64,000 nt of DNA from the NCBI GenBank assembly GCA_022457155.1, contig JAJGOT010000759.1, forward strand, positions 157,501-221,500, written 5' to 3'. The notes under the pieces are model-generated. The model did no database searches. It worked only from the letters and a program-made list of their open reading frames with translations, and had not been told where the DNA came from. Shown here piece after piece: positions 12,164 through 23,659 of the stretch. The DNA is from Cladopsammia gracilis (taxonomy: Eukaryota; Cnidaria; Anthozoa; Scleractinia; Dendrophylliidae). The position numbers were made by a program, and so were the translations under genes. The first letter of the stretch is position 1. Every line of letters starts with the position of its first letter.

Positions 12164-12859
12164 GCGGGCACAACTATTTGTAGTCACCTTTAAAACAAGT
12201 TTAGAGTTATAACATAGGTAAAGGTGTTCCCATGTGCTGCCTAAAGACGCATGTAATGTGGATAAGAATATTTCAATAGGTTTCTAAAATGAACAGCTGT
12301 GCCGTAAAGACACATCGCATGCGGCAAATTTTCATTGTCTCACATTAAGTATCAAACAGTCTTACTTCTAGATCATCCAGCTTGCCAAGAAAAAAAACAA
12401 ACATTTACAAAAAAACTACTTCCCAGTTAAGTTGCATTCAAGTTTTCTGTGCTTGATGGAGCTCTTATTCACAATCAATCGAAGTCAGTTCACTATGAAT
12501 ATTAATGCCCATTTTAGGCCTCATTATGCTTTGAGTTGCATATCAGATGAATAAAAAACATTTCATCAGTTTCTAAAAGTAGACGATCTCGGTCAAAATA
12601 TATGTCGTTCCATGCAATATTTCGTTGTCTCGTATAAAGGATTGTACATAAACAAGTCTAGATCTTCGACTTCGAGTCGCGCATAATCCTTGACAGAGTC
12701 ACCTAAGCAGTTGGAGTCATGTTTTCTGCGCAAGAACGACGGGGCTCCAATAGAAAAGCAATTAACATATAAATTAGCATGCACATAAATTCTATGATTA
12801 TTCCTAATCAGATTTGTTTGAAAGACAGTATAGCGCGAGTTGAACATAAATATACTCAC

Positions 12860-13065
12860 GAATTAAAACTTTTATAGCAACAATTCGTCCTTCATTGGTG
12901 TCCACTCTTTGCTCCCTGGGTTTGAAGAATACTTCAGCTTTTGGTAATTCTTTCAGGACTCCTTTATGAACTTTTCCAAAAGCACCTCGACCAAGTTCCT
13001 CCATGATGGTTACCCGCTCGGGCAGTACTTCCCGTAAAAGTAAGGGAATGACGTCGGACTTGGTT
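12860..13065 (-). CDS. RTK exon: kinase N-lobe, glycine-rich loop and catalytic lysine
   Basis: Encodes LPERVTIMEELGRGAFGKVHKG (split here: nucleotide loop GRGAFGKV) and VAIKVLI with the ATP-anchoring lysine. An insert of about 25 residues separates the loop from the VAIK strand. The donor is C|GTGAGT and the exon ends in phase 1, matching the next exon. Confidence 0.9.
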
Positions 13066-13170
13066 CTACATAACAATATTATATTGAAATATAATTTTAA
13101 AGAAGTGTCTAATGAAGAAGGGCTCTGTGGTAAAGCGCACCCCTTTGGCGATATTGTGAAGACGGAGGTG

Positions 13171-14070
13171 CTAAAGCCTGGTTTTCACTAGCGAACAAGC
13201 ACAAGCGCAAGCACAAGCGCAAGCACAAGCGCAAGCACAAGCGCAAGCACAAGCGCAAGCACAAGCGCAAGCACAAGCGCAAGCACAAGCGCAAGCACAA
13301 GCGCAAGCACAAGCGCAAGCACAAGCGCAAGCACAAGCGCAAGCACAAGCGCAAGCCTAGCAGCTCTTATTTCACCGTGAAAACGGCCTCGACGCAAGCG
13401 TAAGCACAAATGCAAGCACAAGCACAAGGATCAAAATTTTCCTTTTTCTTGTGATTGCGCTTCTGCTTGCGTTCGCGTTGTGCTGTGTGAAAACGAAACA
13501 CCGCATAAGCACAAAGAAAATTTACTACGTCCGGCCGTGTCTGGCCAATTAAAGCACTCGTTCCAGATTCTCCCGCGTCTGAGCATTTGAACAAAATGGC
13601 AGAGGCCGCGGTTGATTTTGATGAAAACTTTCCCCAGGTTTCTCGAAGCTCTAGAATATTGTATCACAAATTGTGAGTGCAGGGAATTTAAGACAGAAAC
13701 AAAAAGACACACGCGTGAGTAAAATTCAAAAGTAAAATTCACGATCTCCAAGTCGTAGCTCCTCCACGAGGTTGTAAAAATCACCCTGGCTTCTTCTTTT
13801 CTTAAAAATATCCCTAACCCAAAAACGTCTCGTTTCCCTTCTTTTTGTAGTCGCTTTCGCTTTCTCCGTCGCAAAAGTAGAAGAAACAACAACGGCTCGG
13901 TGCTTAAGAGTTTTTTTGCCGCCATATTGGCCAAGTCGAGAACGGAACTTGTAACTAGTAAACATCGACGTGTTGTTATGCTTGTACTTATGCTTATGTC
14001 GCCGCTCGTTTTCACTTGGCATGAACTTCTTATGCTTGCGCTTGTTCTGCTAGTGAATACCAGGGTTAAG
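13171..14070. repeat. Foldback element with (AAGCACAAGCGC)n minisatellite
   Basis: The outer ends (CTGGTTTTCACTAGCGAACAAG and its approximate reverse complement at 14041-14064) are inverted. The left arm holds about thirteen 12-bp AAGCACAAGCGC units (13195-13356). The remainder includes a 194-codon open frame on the minus strand that I do not believe. The long Leu/Cys/Arg frames across the array are repeat artefacts. Confidence 0.65.
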
Positions 14071-14089
14071 ACATATTTTTGTAAAATTT

Positions 14090-14499
14090 AAGCCCGGTAC
14101 TCATTTGCGACGCAAGCATAAGCATAAGCATAAGCATACGCATAAGAAGCTTTATGCGCTAGTGGGGACGGCCGTGACATAAGCATAAGCATAAGCATAA
14201 GCATAAGCATAAGCATAAGCATAAGCATAAGCATAAGCATAAGCATAACAATAAGCATAAGCGTAAGCATAAGCGTAAGCTAAGCATAAGCATAAGAATA
14301 TCAAACCTTGCGTTCTTCCTATGCTTATGCTTATGCTTATGTCGCTGTTATTTTCAATGAGGACGTGGTTGGTATATGCAAGGTTTTGATATTCTTATGC
14401 TCATTCTTATGCTTATGCTTATGTCACGGCCGTCCTCACTAGCGCACAAGCTTCTTATGCTCATGCTTATGATTGCGTCGCAAGTGAGGACCGGGCTTT
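14090..14499. repeat. Foldback element with (AAGCAT)n core
   Basis: The left end AAGCCCGGTACTCATTTGCG is inverted against the right end at 14476-14499, with further inverted blocks (GACGGCCGTGAC type) inside. The core is an array of the hexamer AAGCAT in both orientations. It is structurally the same type as the neighbouring element at 13171 but with a different hexamer. Confidence 0.65.
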
Positions 14500-14859
14500 A
14501 GAGACAAACGTTAATTGCTATGGTAACAAGATATATCGTCATAAGTAGCATGAAGTCAAGCCATTTTTGAATTAAAATGTGTCCTCGCCTTTGTTCTCTC
14601 CAAGAGCAGTATAATGTTTCATAATATCACATCTTAAAAAACTCATTGATAATTCATGACCATTTTGTCCAGTCCGATGCTCCTCTCTAGTCACGAGGAA
14701 AGCACTCTTTACCACATAAAATACGCTTGAAACTAAAAAGACCGGGGAGGGTTTTGAATGTGGCCCAGGGGAATAATGGGGTATAATAGAAAAACAATGG
14801 CATACAAATGAACGTGAAGCATTATATAATGACACACGTTGCATTATCTATCAATATTC

Positions 14860-15180
14860 ATATATAATGCCACATGTGATATTATATAATGCTTCAAGTT
14901 TATATACAGTAGGAATTAAATACTTGGTCAGCCAAAAGTTCAGGGATTCTGCATTCATATTGGCAATATTCGTTTCTAATGACTGTACTTTTTCCACGTC
15001 CACCTCAAAAGAACGCTGCACTTTCGAAGGATCTTTGTTGACTCGACTTATTTGCCATTCAGAAAATACTTTAAACGACCACTTTGTAGACGAACGTGTG
15101 GCCTTTGGAATACACTCTTCCAATGCGTTTTTCTCTTCTTCTTTAGACTTTGGTGGCCTAAACGCCCGATTCGGAGGCAT
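14860..15180 (-). pseudogene. Fragment resembling the N-terminal part of ZMYM/KIAA1958-type (Crypton-like) proteins
   Basis: An open frame starting MPPNRAFRPPKSKEEE with a segment of the type T-K-W-S-F-K-V-F-S-E-W and ending NAESLNFWLTK. From memory, this W-x-x-x-V-F-x-E-W ... LNYWL pattern precedes the DUF3504 recombinase-like domain found in Crypton-derived host genes. The frame then runs into non-homologous sequence, so only one exon-like piece remains. It is a transposon or retrocopy remnant inside an RTK intron. Confidence 0.4.
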
Positions 15181-15437
15181 GTTTTTACTAATGCAAGCGA
15201 AGTATCAAAAGACCGCATTCGAATAAAATACTGACATAGTTCTGCATATTTAAATTTCTAATTTTATTTCTCCATTATTGTTGTTCAATTCCCAAATTCA
15301 AACAACCTTCTTTTGTTTTCTCATATCACTCCACATAGTTTCATCGATATTGGACAAAATGGTCATGAATTATTAAAGATTTTTTTAAGTCATTCAATAA
15401 ACTCATTCAATAAACGTGTTTAAAGTCAATAAACTCG

Positions 15438-15524
15438 CAGCACGTGTTTTATCAGGTATAAAATCCCTCGGGCTTTGCCCTCGAGCTTCGCCCTCGGGAT
15501 TTTATACCTGATAAAACACTGCTG
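15438..15524. repeat. Perfect-looking hairpin, GTGTTTTATCAGGTATAAAA arms
   Basis: Arms of about 40 nt around a short TTTGCCCTCGAGCTTCG centre. The CTCGGGC/GAGCTTCG motif also appears in hairpins of the Polinton repeats and of its secondary insertion. No function assigned. Confidence 0.65.
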
Positions 15525-15753
15525 CTCATTTATTAAATGGTACTTACAACATTAGCAAAAAAATATTGTCAATTTCTGTGTTTTTCCAATCAATTTGAAT
15601 TTTTTTCTGGTCATTTTAAGAACACGTAACAAATCCCCAGCAGCGCCATAACCCATAATATTTACCTTATCTTGTAGAATACTCCCAGGCTATCTATTAG
15701 ATGTAAAATAATTTCGAAATATTGTTACCCCGCAGAAAACATTTGCCTCTTAC

Positions 15754-16000
15754 CTTTTTGTCATAACAGAAACTCGTTTATTCTTTTGTCTCTGTCGGTA
15801 GATAATGGTCCCCACGATTATTCCAGCAATAAGAGCAACAGTAATTCCTGCAGTTATGCCAGCTATCTTTGCGGTATCATTTTGATCGAAAGTGATGCCA
15901 TTTTTACCGACAGGATCACTTTTGGCAGAAGCAGTGGTCTTTGTAACGGGGATATTTTTTTTAAAAGCAGTGGTCTTTGTAACGGGAATAGTCTTTTTAA
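15754..16000 (-). CDS. RTK exon: stalk, transmembrane helix and juxtamembrane segment
   Basis: Begins with a Thr/Lys stalk in which a short unit (VTKTTA...) occurs twice, then one hydrophobic helix of about 23 residues (IAGITAGITVALIAGIIVGT) and a basic stop-transfer segment (YRQRQKNKR). It ends AAAAAG|GTAAGA. The next exon completes an Arg codon and leads into the kinase domain. This fixes the type I topology of the receptor. Confidence 0.85.
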
Positions 16001-16840
16001 CTGAAAGATAAAAAATAACAAATCTAGTTAGTGAATATCGGGTATTTACACAGACACATGGACTAAAGGTAACTTGTTTATGTTATGCTCTGACGACTGT
16101 TACAGCGGACTGTTTACATCCGACTGTTACCCTTACAATCTTAGAAAGTTTAAATTTGCCTTCCAAGATTTAACACTGCATCTAAGGGAAGCATTTCCTC
16201 AGATAATTAGGGCCGAAAATATGGAACAATTGTGGCCTGATAATTTGAGAAAACCTCCCTCTATCTATCTAAATTATTAGTACTTAGTTCAAAATGTGTG
16301 TAGGTATTTTTTTAAAATATAGTTGTAAAAAATAATGAGTAAAATAAAGAAAAGTTTTTTGAAAGTTTGAAGTTATCTAAACATTTAAATTGCAGTTCCG
16401 TAATATGGCTGTCGTAACTGCGCCTTCTGTAATAACTATAGAGATATTGTAAAAAAATTTACTCGCACCTACCTTTAGTCTTGTACTTTTTTTAGTTTTG
16501 TTATTTTATTGTAGCTAGGCATTATTCTCTATTGACAATAAGCAATATCTCCCTTTATATTTGGATTTCATTAAAGCGTCTATGCAATGTGATTTATGTT
16601 TTGATGTATCGAAAGTTTCACCTTTTTAGACCTTGGAATAAAAGGTTTGAAGTGTTAGAGACGATGTAAAATGCTTTTTTATGGTCTCAAAGTTAGGTTG
16701 TTGGCACTAAAAAGTGGCTCCAATTTGTGCGCGGCCAAAACCAGTGTCATATTACACTGTGACGTAAATATAGTTGTACAAACTGCTACGCTTGCTACAC
16801 AGATTAACGTATCAGCCAATCAGAATGCTCGTTCAGTGAG

Positions 16841-17125
16841 GTGTGGGACTACTGCAGTGAGAGAACAAGAAAGCTGACAAGAGACGTCGCTAGAGGTGGA
16901 CACTATTATGTGGCGAGCGGCCTCAAACAAACGAGATATTATAATTCTTCGATTACAGAGGGTGTAACAAAGCTTTATTTTGCTCCAGAGGAAAATAGGC
17001 CGGCGAAATACACGAAATTTGTTCGCCGACATCGGAAAGGGTACGTCGAGGGATGCTTTTTTCAATGAAAGCGCTTATTGTTAAGATTAATATTATTTTA
17101 CAAAAAAAAAAAAAAAAAAAAAAAA
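16841..17125 (+). pseudogene. Possible retrocopy ending in a 24-nt poly(A)
   Basis: A 75-codon open frame (start MWDYCSER, unrecognised) is followed by about 35 bp and then 24 consecutive A (17102-17125). A poly(A) tract on genomic DNA is the mark of target-primed reverse transcription, so this may be the 3' end of a retrotransposed RNA. I do not see a clear target duplication. Nothing else recognised from 16010 to 16840. Confidence 0.3.
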
Positions 17126-17653
17126 CATTCCGGCCGGTGAGGCCGTTTAATCAAGCATAATTTTCCAATCCATATCCTGTTTAGAAGTTCCTTCAAGCCT
17201 CAACTCGACTGGAGAGCCGTCGAAGTCAGTGAGGCCTACACCGGCCGGCACTGACTGTCGAGTAATATAAATGTTTATACGGTATTCCGAATTTTAAATT
17301 CAAAGTGCAGCGACGCAAGTGTTCACTAACAGGCTTCTTTTCTACGGAACATCTATCAAAACTATATCTAAATGTACATTATGCGTAAGACTGTTCGTAA
17401 CAAAATACATCGCTGAATCATTGCGTGTTATGAATGTAAACACTAAAACAGAATACTTTGAACTCACTTACAAGCCACTAAGTGGTTAAAATTTCAAGAA
17501 ACGTTCAATCGCTGGCAAGACACTGAACTAAGAAGCTTAACTATTACGTATATACTTGAGTTCCAACATTTTGAAGAAATAAATAAATAAATAAACAAAT
17601 AAATAAATACGCTATCAAGGTGCCTTGCCGCTAAAAATACGCCATTCACATTC

Positions 17654-17894
17654 AATAGACCATTTTACAGTTGTCTTCTTAGTGTCCTGGCCTTTGAGTG
17701 GAAGCGAGGTTGAAGTTAACCTTGTTATGATACAGACCTTGGAGCTTTTCAGATGTAAATTTACCTAGTTAGCATGAGAACAGCATTATTAACATATGAA
17801 AGACAGAAAGGTTTGTATCAAAGCAAGGTCACCTCCAGCCTCACTTCCACTCAAAGGCAAGGTCACCAAGCACACAACTGTAAAATGGACTATT
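17654..17894. repeat. MITE with 20-bp inverted ends
   Basis: The ends AATAGACCATTTTACAGTTG and CAACTGTAAAATGGACTATT are inverted with a single mismatch. A second inner inverted pair contains CCTTTGAGTGGAAG. No coding capacity. Confidence 0.65.
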
Positions 17895-18778
17895 CAGCAA
17901 GCCGCCTGAAAAACACCATCTCGGATATGCATAACATATCAGTTCCGGAATCAGTATAATTTAGAAACTTTCAACTAGCAAGCCGCCAAGAAGCTAAGAC
18001 ATATAGCCTTCGCATTGAAAAAGTAACTTTAAGTAGACGGGCGAACTGCCAAGCCGATGAAATTAGCTCATAACTTCGACGCGCGATCAATGAACTTCAG
18101 AGATTGCGCTTATATCATGTAATATACATGGAGCGATTTTAGAATACCCATCCACTTATTTACATATCCCTAAACGTTTTAAACACCGAAGCATATGAAA
18201 ACAAACGGATCCATTCTTATTCAATGAGATGCAAATAAGTGGACTGGTATTCTACAGTTGATCAAGAGTGATCCGAAACTGATCCTGACTTCCCCTTTAG
18301 AGGACTGTAAAGAAACATATTAGGCGCTGTCTGACATTTGAACAGCCGAAAACGTTGGCATCACGCTAAAGGATTCCAAGGGAATTATAGCGTAAACAAA
18401 CCAATGTGTCATACTATTTACGTAATTTACGTCACACTTACTCCCACTCGCCCAAGGCTCTTCAAAAATTGGAGCCATTTTTCAACCGAAGTGACGCATC
18501 TTCGAGTTGCTAACAAACCGATTTTCTTTCTTTCCTTGGGAAATGATTATTGTTTTCGTTCTTTGGACATAATAACGGTCTAATAAGCTAATGAAAAACG
18601 ATGAAGAAATACATTTTATAGGCACTTTAAGTGTCGCCAATTGGGGCTCTCCCTGACACATTAATGAGGTCAATATTATTATTGTGTATTTTTAAGTTAA
18701 GGGAGTAGGTTATGCATGCATGCATGCATGCACCTCAGATATACCATGTCATCATTATATTTTCGGCATCATAGAGCT

Positions 18779-18962
18779 CTTTTCAATAAACAATATTCGA
18801 ATTCACGGTATTGAAATGGAACTAGCGTGCTGTCGAGGCTCATGCGGGGGGAATCTTTTCACATGCAAATATTTTTTACTAATGATATTCCCCGCATTAG
18901 CCCCGACTGTAAGCTAGTTCCAGTTCAATACCGAGAATGCGAATATTGTCTATTGATTCTCG
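18779..18962. repeat. Imperfect foldback, arms of about 70 bp
   Basis: ATTCGAATTCACGGTATTGA near 18795 pairs with an inverted copy near 18930, continuing through a CCCGCAT block around the centre. The surrounding intron (17900-18770 and 18970-19900) shows nothing I can assign. Confidence 0.5.
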
Positions 18963-19911
18963 AATGAAATTCATGTTCGATTTGGTTGGCATCAATACAC
19001 TTTGTGTTTCTAAAAAAAATCGTGACTCGCTCGCACACATCTTATCGCTCTTGGCACCGCCTAAATGTATAATGTATTTGCTCCAAGTTCTGTTTAGTTC
19101 ACTTGATTGCCTGCATCTGTTGTAATTGGTAACAGAAAGTACTTTGAATTTTGGTTTTACCGGCAATACTCCAACATTCCACTTCTCGGATGTTTAATAT
19201 TTAAAACGTTTAACACACGAGGCGCATCAGCTGAACTCAGTGCCCTACATCTTAGGCTGTTTTAAAATTCTGCAGTTGACTGCTGAAAACTCCAGCCTTG
19301 AGGGGAAATGAATATGTTACAGTTAACGAACGTTCGCGCTATCCTAGTTAAGCAATTCATTTTTGAAGTAGATAAAACTTCTTTTTGTTTCAATTTAGAG
19401 GAAGAATTTTGAGTAAATCGGGATTCGAGTTCCGGGGAGGGGTACAACTAAAGTTTCAGACGGGGAGGCTCCGCCATACCTTATTTACCTTTTCACATAC
19501 CGACGTTTATAGAAATGATATTCACTTTTACATACTGGGTCACATAAATGCTGCGAAACCGGAAAAATAAGAGAACGGTATCGACTCAATATTTCTTCAG
19601 GGCCAAGCGTAATCTTTGCATGTAATTTCTTACCAGTTTTTTGCCACGCACCCTTTAATACTTAGATTTAATCATCACTACCCTTTCAGTTCCCAGTCTC
19701 AGATTTTGAACCTTTTGAACTGAGGCCGATAACTAGCAATATTGTATTCAACTGTACTTCTTACAATTAAAAAAATACAACGACTTAATATTTGGGCAGT
19801 AACAGACCAGTGAACTAAAAAGGAATAATGCATATAACTTAGTGACGTCCTATGAGTCATGTATTTCTAGTTCAGTTGTGTTTTTCAAGAAGCATCAGGC
19901 AATGTCCTTAC

Positions 19912-20208
19912 CTGAGTTGGTTTTAACCTGCCAAGAGGTTGACCAGTTGCTTTGAGTTTCTCCAAACCAAGAAGACACTGCAATTTCATACACCTTGTCG
20001 CAACCAAGGTTCCAGTCAGGGAAGTTGTTTGTAGGTTTGTTGATATTAATTTCAATCCATTCATCTAAATTGCCTTGTGACTTTATTTCTCTGTAACGTA
20101 TTGTGCTCTTCGTGATGGTGCATGCATCTTTGGAACTCCATGTCAGGTTTACTCTGCAACCATCTATTTCCATTTCTCTGTGGTTAATGACGGGAGTTGT
20201 AGGGTTGC
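19912..20208 (-). CDS. RTK exon: fibronectin type III domain
   Basis: About 99 residues with FN3 strand pattern: NPTTPVI start, VNLTWSS, STIRYREI, WIEINI, YEIAVSSWFGETQ (the conserved Y-x-x-x-V-x-A-type strand) and a final STSWQVKT. This is the membrane-proximal ectodomain module, placed directly before the transmembrane exon. Phase 1 at both ends. Confidence 0.8.
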
Positions 20209-21090
20209 CTTTAATGAATGGAAAAAAATATTAGCAGTTATTTCTGTTTATGTATTTTACATTTTGAGTTGTGATATTGCTTCGATTTTTATTCATGGAA
20301 GAGAATGAGAGATTAATTAATTGAGAAACTTTTCACCATTTCAAGCAGAAACCACCCATGCTCACGATGAGAGTAGCACATTAATTATTAATATATGAAT
20401 GTTCCACGCTATGCGTATATAATAAAATCGGTAAAATATTTGTATGAAAATGCGACAAATACTCCAAGGGGCATTGGAAATTTCTTTGCTGGTTTTCACT
20501 TCAGGAGACTTACGATCTCAGTGAACCATCTCACAAAACCACACGCAACAATAAATGCAACCCAGAAATAATGCAAATCATTCATTCTACTTCTGACAAT
20601 TAAAGGGTTTTTGTTGCATTTCCATAAATTTCATTACATGCTCTTATCGTGAGGTCGGGTTGCCTGTGCTTATTCTAGCCCAGGGACTGGGAACGGGTCT
20701 ATCTATGATTGTCTCTGATTATAGAGTGTGATAACTTTAAATTATAACCTTACTTTCTTATTTTTAATATAAATGAGGCTCAAACATCACTTAAAGCTAG
20801 TACTTGGCCAAAAATCATCTAGAGTAGGATTCTGGAACCAGTTGCATAAAACAACCGTAAGATAAGTTGATGTTTTATGCATCCAATATCTCCTCAGGCT
20901 TGCCAGAGTTTCTTGAGCTCTTAGCGTATACAGTGGAACCTCCATTGACTGCATTAAGGGGACACCCTCGGGACCAGGAGAAGTCCCTTAATGACCCTCG
21001 GAACCAGCAAACGTCCCCTTAATGAGGTGTGGTTTTGCTGGTTTTGTCACGAACATCCAATGAGTAAAGATTTGATCTTCATAATAAAAA
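20209..21090. other. Intron, no gene seen
   Basis: Intron upstream of the FN3 exon in transcript order. A mariner-like end (CAGTGGAACCTCC at 20931) followed by repeats of CCCTTAATGA is the only recognisable element. Confidence 0.5.
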
Positions 21091-21099
21091 TATACTTAA

Positions 21100-21266
21100 C
21101 ATGAATGAAGACAAGATTTTTTGTTGTAAATCACCTATATTTCGACCGGGTACACCGGCCTTCTTCAGGGTGAGTGACCGTTACAAACGCGAAACACCAC
21201 TGATGCAAGCAGCTGATACTAGCGCGCACGTTTTAAACCGTTTTAAACGTTTTAAATATATATATT

Positions 21267-21317
<51 letters not shown>

Positions 21318-23615
21318 TTGTCACAAATGAAGACGAACCAATACTTTTTTGTCTGACACCTATATTTCGACCACATTTAGTGGTCTTCTTCAGGGTGACT
21401 AAAACACCGTTAACGTATTACAATTCAAAATTGCTGAGGCGTCCGATGTCAAGGACTGACTGTTATTTTGAAACTGTAACGGAAACATATTGCGTTGCAT
21501 TACAAAAAAGCGACAAAAACTATTCATACGCGTGCGCTCGCGCTTACAAAAAGCTATTCATACGTGTGCGCTCGCGCTTATACGTGTCTTCCTGTTTTGA
21601 GCAAAAAAACCATCATTGTCATTAAGCCCATTTGGTATCAAAGTCCCTAATCTGTACATCCATTGTCCTTCCTTGTCATGCAGCTCCCTCTCACATTTGA
21701 CCCAGTCTATCAGTTGAACGCTCATGTCTTCCAATCCTGAATGTCCTTGGCTATGAAAATGCTGGTAAAGAACGTCATCCTTCTTCTTATTTTCCGACGA
21801 CAGATTAACATGCGCATTTACTCTACTCTTATGATTGTTAAATCTTGTCCTAAACGCAGTGGTGGTGGATCCAACATATTGAATTTGACATTTTTTACAA
21901 GTGATAAGATAGATCACATTTCTAGAATTACAATTAAGGTTGTAGTTTATGCTAAATTCTTTGCCAGTTTTGTTGTTACGAAAAACTCTTCCTAAACAAA
22001 GAAAATTGCAAATCTGACATCGATTGGAATCACATTTCAATGTTCCTTTCACTTCATCTTTGGAGCCACTTCTAAAACGAGCTCGGACTAAATAATTGGA
22101 AAGACTTTTAGGTTTCTTAAAGGCGACCATTGGAAACTCTTGATCGCATCTCTGCATCTGTTTGATGAATGTAAAACAGGCTGTAACTTCCTCAGTAAAC
22201 CTCCGATATTAGGAAGGCCTGGATGATATGTAACTGTAAAAGGGATCCTGTTGTTGTTCTCTTTTGGTTTTTCCCTTAAAGTCTCATTCCTTGGTATTCG
22301 TCTCGCCCTATCAACTTGTTGCTCAACAAAATTCCTTCTGTATCCCCTTTCTACCAAAAAACTACATAAATCTTGAGACCTTTTCTCAAAGAAAGTATCC
22401 TTAGAACAGATCCGTCTCAACCGCAATGCTTGAGCATAAGGAATCCCTTTCTTGCAAGAACTCGGGTGACAAGACGCTTGGTGAAGATATTGATGACTAT
22501 CAGTTGGCTTGATGTACACATCGGTCTCCAGTTTTCCCGAATCATTAATTACTTTAACATCCAGAAATTCTACCTCCTTGTAAGACCATTTCCATGTAAA
22601 TTTGATCGTTCAATGTGCACTATTCAGGTAATCAATGAAGTCTCTGAGGCCATTTTCCCCTTCTGTCCAAATGATAAAAATATCATCAATATACCGCCGT
22701 ATGAGGTTTTATTTCAGCCTGCGCAATTAACTGTCGTTCAAGTTTGTCCATAAAAATATTGGCATATGACGGTGCCATTCGAGTTCCAATCGCCGTGCCC
22801 AATTTCTAAATGAAATGTTTCCCATCAAATTCAAAATTGTTGTTTTTAAGAACTATTTCCGTAAAATCCACTATGTCATTCTTCAAATCTCCGAGTTTCT
22901 TTCCTTCATCCAAATTGGAGTCCCAGGCCACCAATGCTTCTTTCACCGCCTGTAACCCTTCATCATGCGGTATATGGGGATATAACCCCACAACGTCCAC
23001 TGTGCATAATATGGCTCCTTCTGTTAAAGTGCCTATTTCCATTAGTTTTCTTATAAAATCATTTGTGTCTTTTATGTAAGAATTAATTTCAGGAACCAAA
23101 GGTCTTAAATGGTGATCCACATATCTTGAAATCTTCTCTGTTGGCGTGTTGCAACCCGATATTACCGGCCGTCCCGGGCATCCTTTCTTACGTATTTTGG
23201 GCAACAAATAGAACCTTCCCGCTCTTTCCTCTCCTGAAGCTAACAAATAATCTCTAGTTTTATCATCAATGTTCCCTCTATGATGCGATTCTTGTATCCT
23301 CTCGTTGACTTTCTTAATCATGTCTCTCGTGGGATCTTTTACTAATGGCTGGTATATTTCTGAATCGTTCAGTTGCCGCATTGCCTCCTGTAAGTAGGCC
23401 TCTTTGTCCATGATGACAACCGCAGACCCTTTATCAGCTTGTTTGATAATGATATCATCATACTTACGAAGATTCTGAAGTGCTTGTTGTTCATCTCTCG
23501 TTAGATTCCGTTGATAAGTCATATCAAAATCATGGGTCAATATCTCTCGTTCAAGTGCTTCCACATAAGCTTCAATGAAAGACTGGATAAGTGGATGCTT
23601 GTGACAAGTATATAT
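21100..23615 (-). mobile_element. Penelope-like retroelement with GIY-YIG domain, broken and 5'-truncated
   Basis: Read right to left. 22806-23564 encodes the reverse transcriptase fingers/palm (DKGSAVVIMD, FYLLPKIRKKG, motif A TVDVVGLYPHIPH). Around 22680-22800 a second palm segment (YIDDIF) is in another frame. 22088-22519 continues the thumb. 21558-22157 carries the GIY-YIG endonuclease (VIYLITC, YVGSTTT, RFNNHKS, LIDWVKCEREL). Penelope elements use this RT plus GIY-YIG pair for target-primed insertion. Several frameshifts break the single expected frame. The upstream end stops abruptly at a (TA)n/(GATA)n microsatellite, typical of 5' truncation. It lies in the intron between the LamG and FN3 exons. 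Confidence 0.85.
21130..21405 (-). ncRNA. Two hammerhead-ribozyme-like motifs in the Penelope 3' region
   Basis: On the minus strand two similar units, at about 21130-21175 and 21345-21400, read CTGAAGA, a stable stem-loop, then CGAAATATAGGTG. CUGANGA and GAAA are the hammerhead core boxes, and Penelope elements are known to carry hammerheads in their terminal repeats. Stems I and III look weak, so activity is doubtful. A (TA)n tract separates the two units. Confidence 0.4.
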
Positions 23616-23627
23616 ATATATATATAT

Positions 23628-23659
<32 letters not shown>

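Noticed and set aside
13195..13356. CRISPR-like regular repeat array
   Set aside because: Units are contiguous 12-mers without spacers in a eukaryotic intron.
13109..13427. Open frames of repeating Leu-Cys-Leu-Arg and Leu-Val-Leu-Ala
   Set aside because: They are translations of the 12-bp minisatellite and have no independent coding signal.
13431..14015. 194-codon minus-strand frame
   Set aside because: Lies wholly inside a foldback repeat, has no recognisable protein pattern, and overlaps a second frame of similar quality.
14088..14270. Open frame of repeating Leu-Met
   Set aside because: Translation of the AAGCAT hexamer array in a foldback element.
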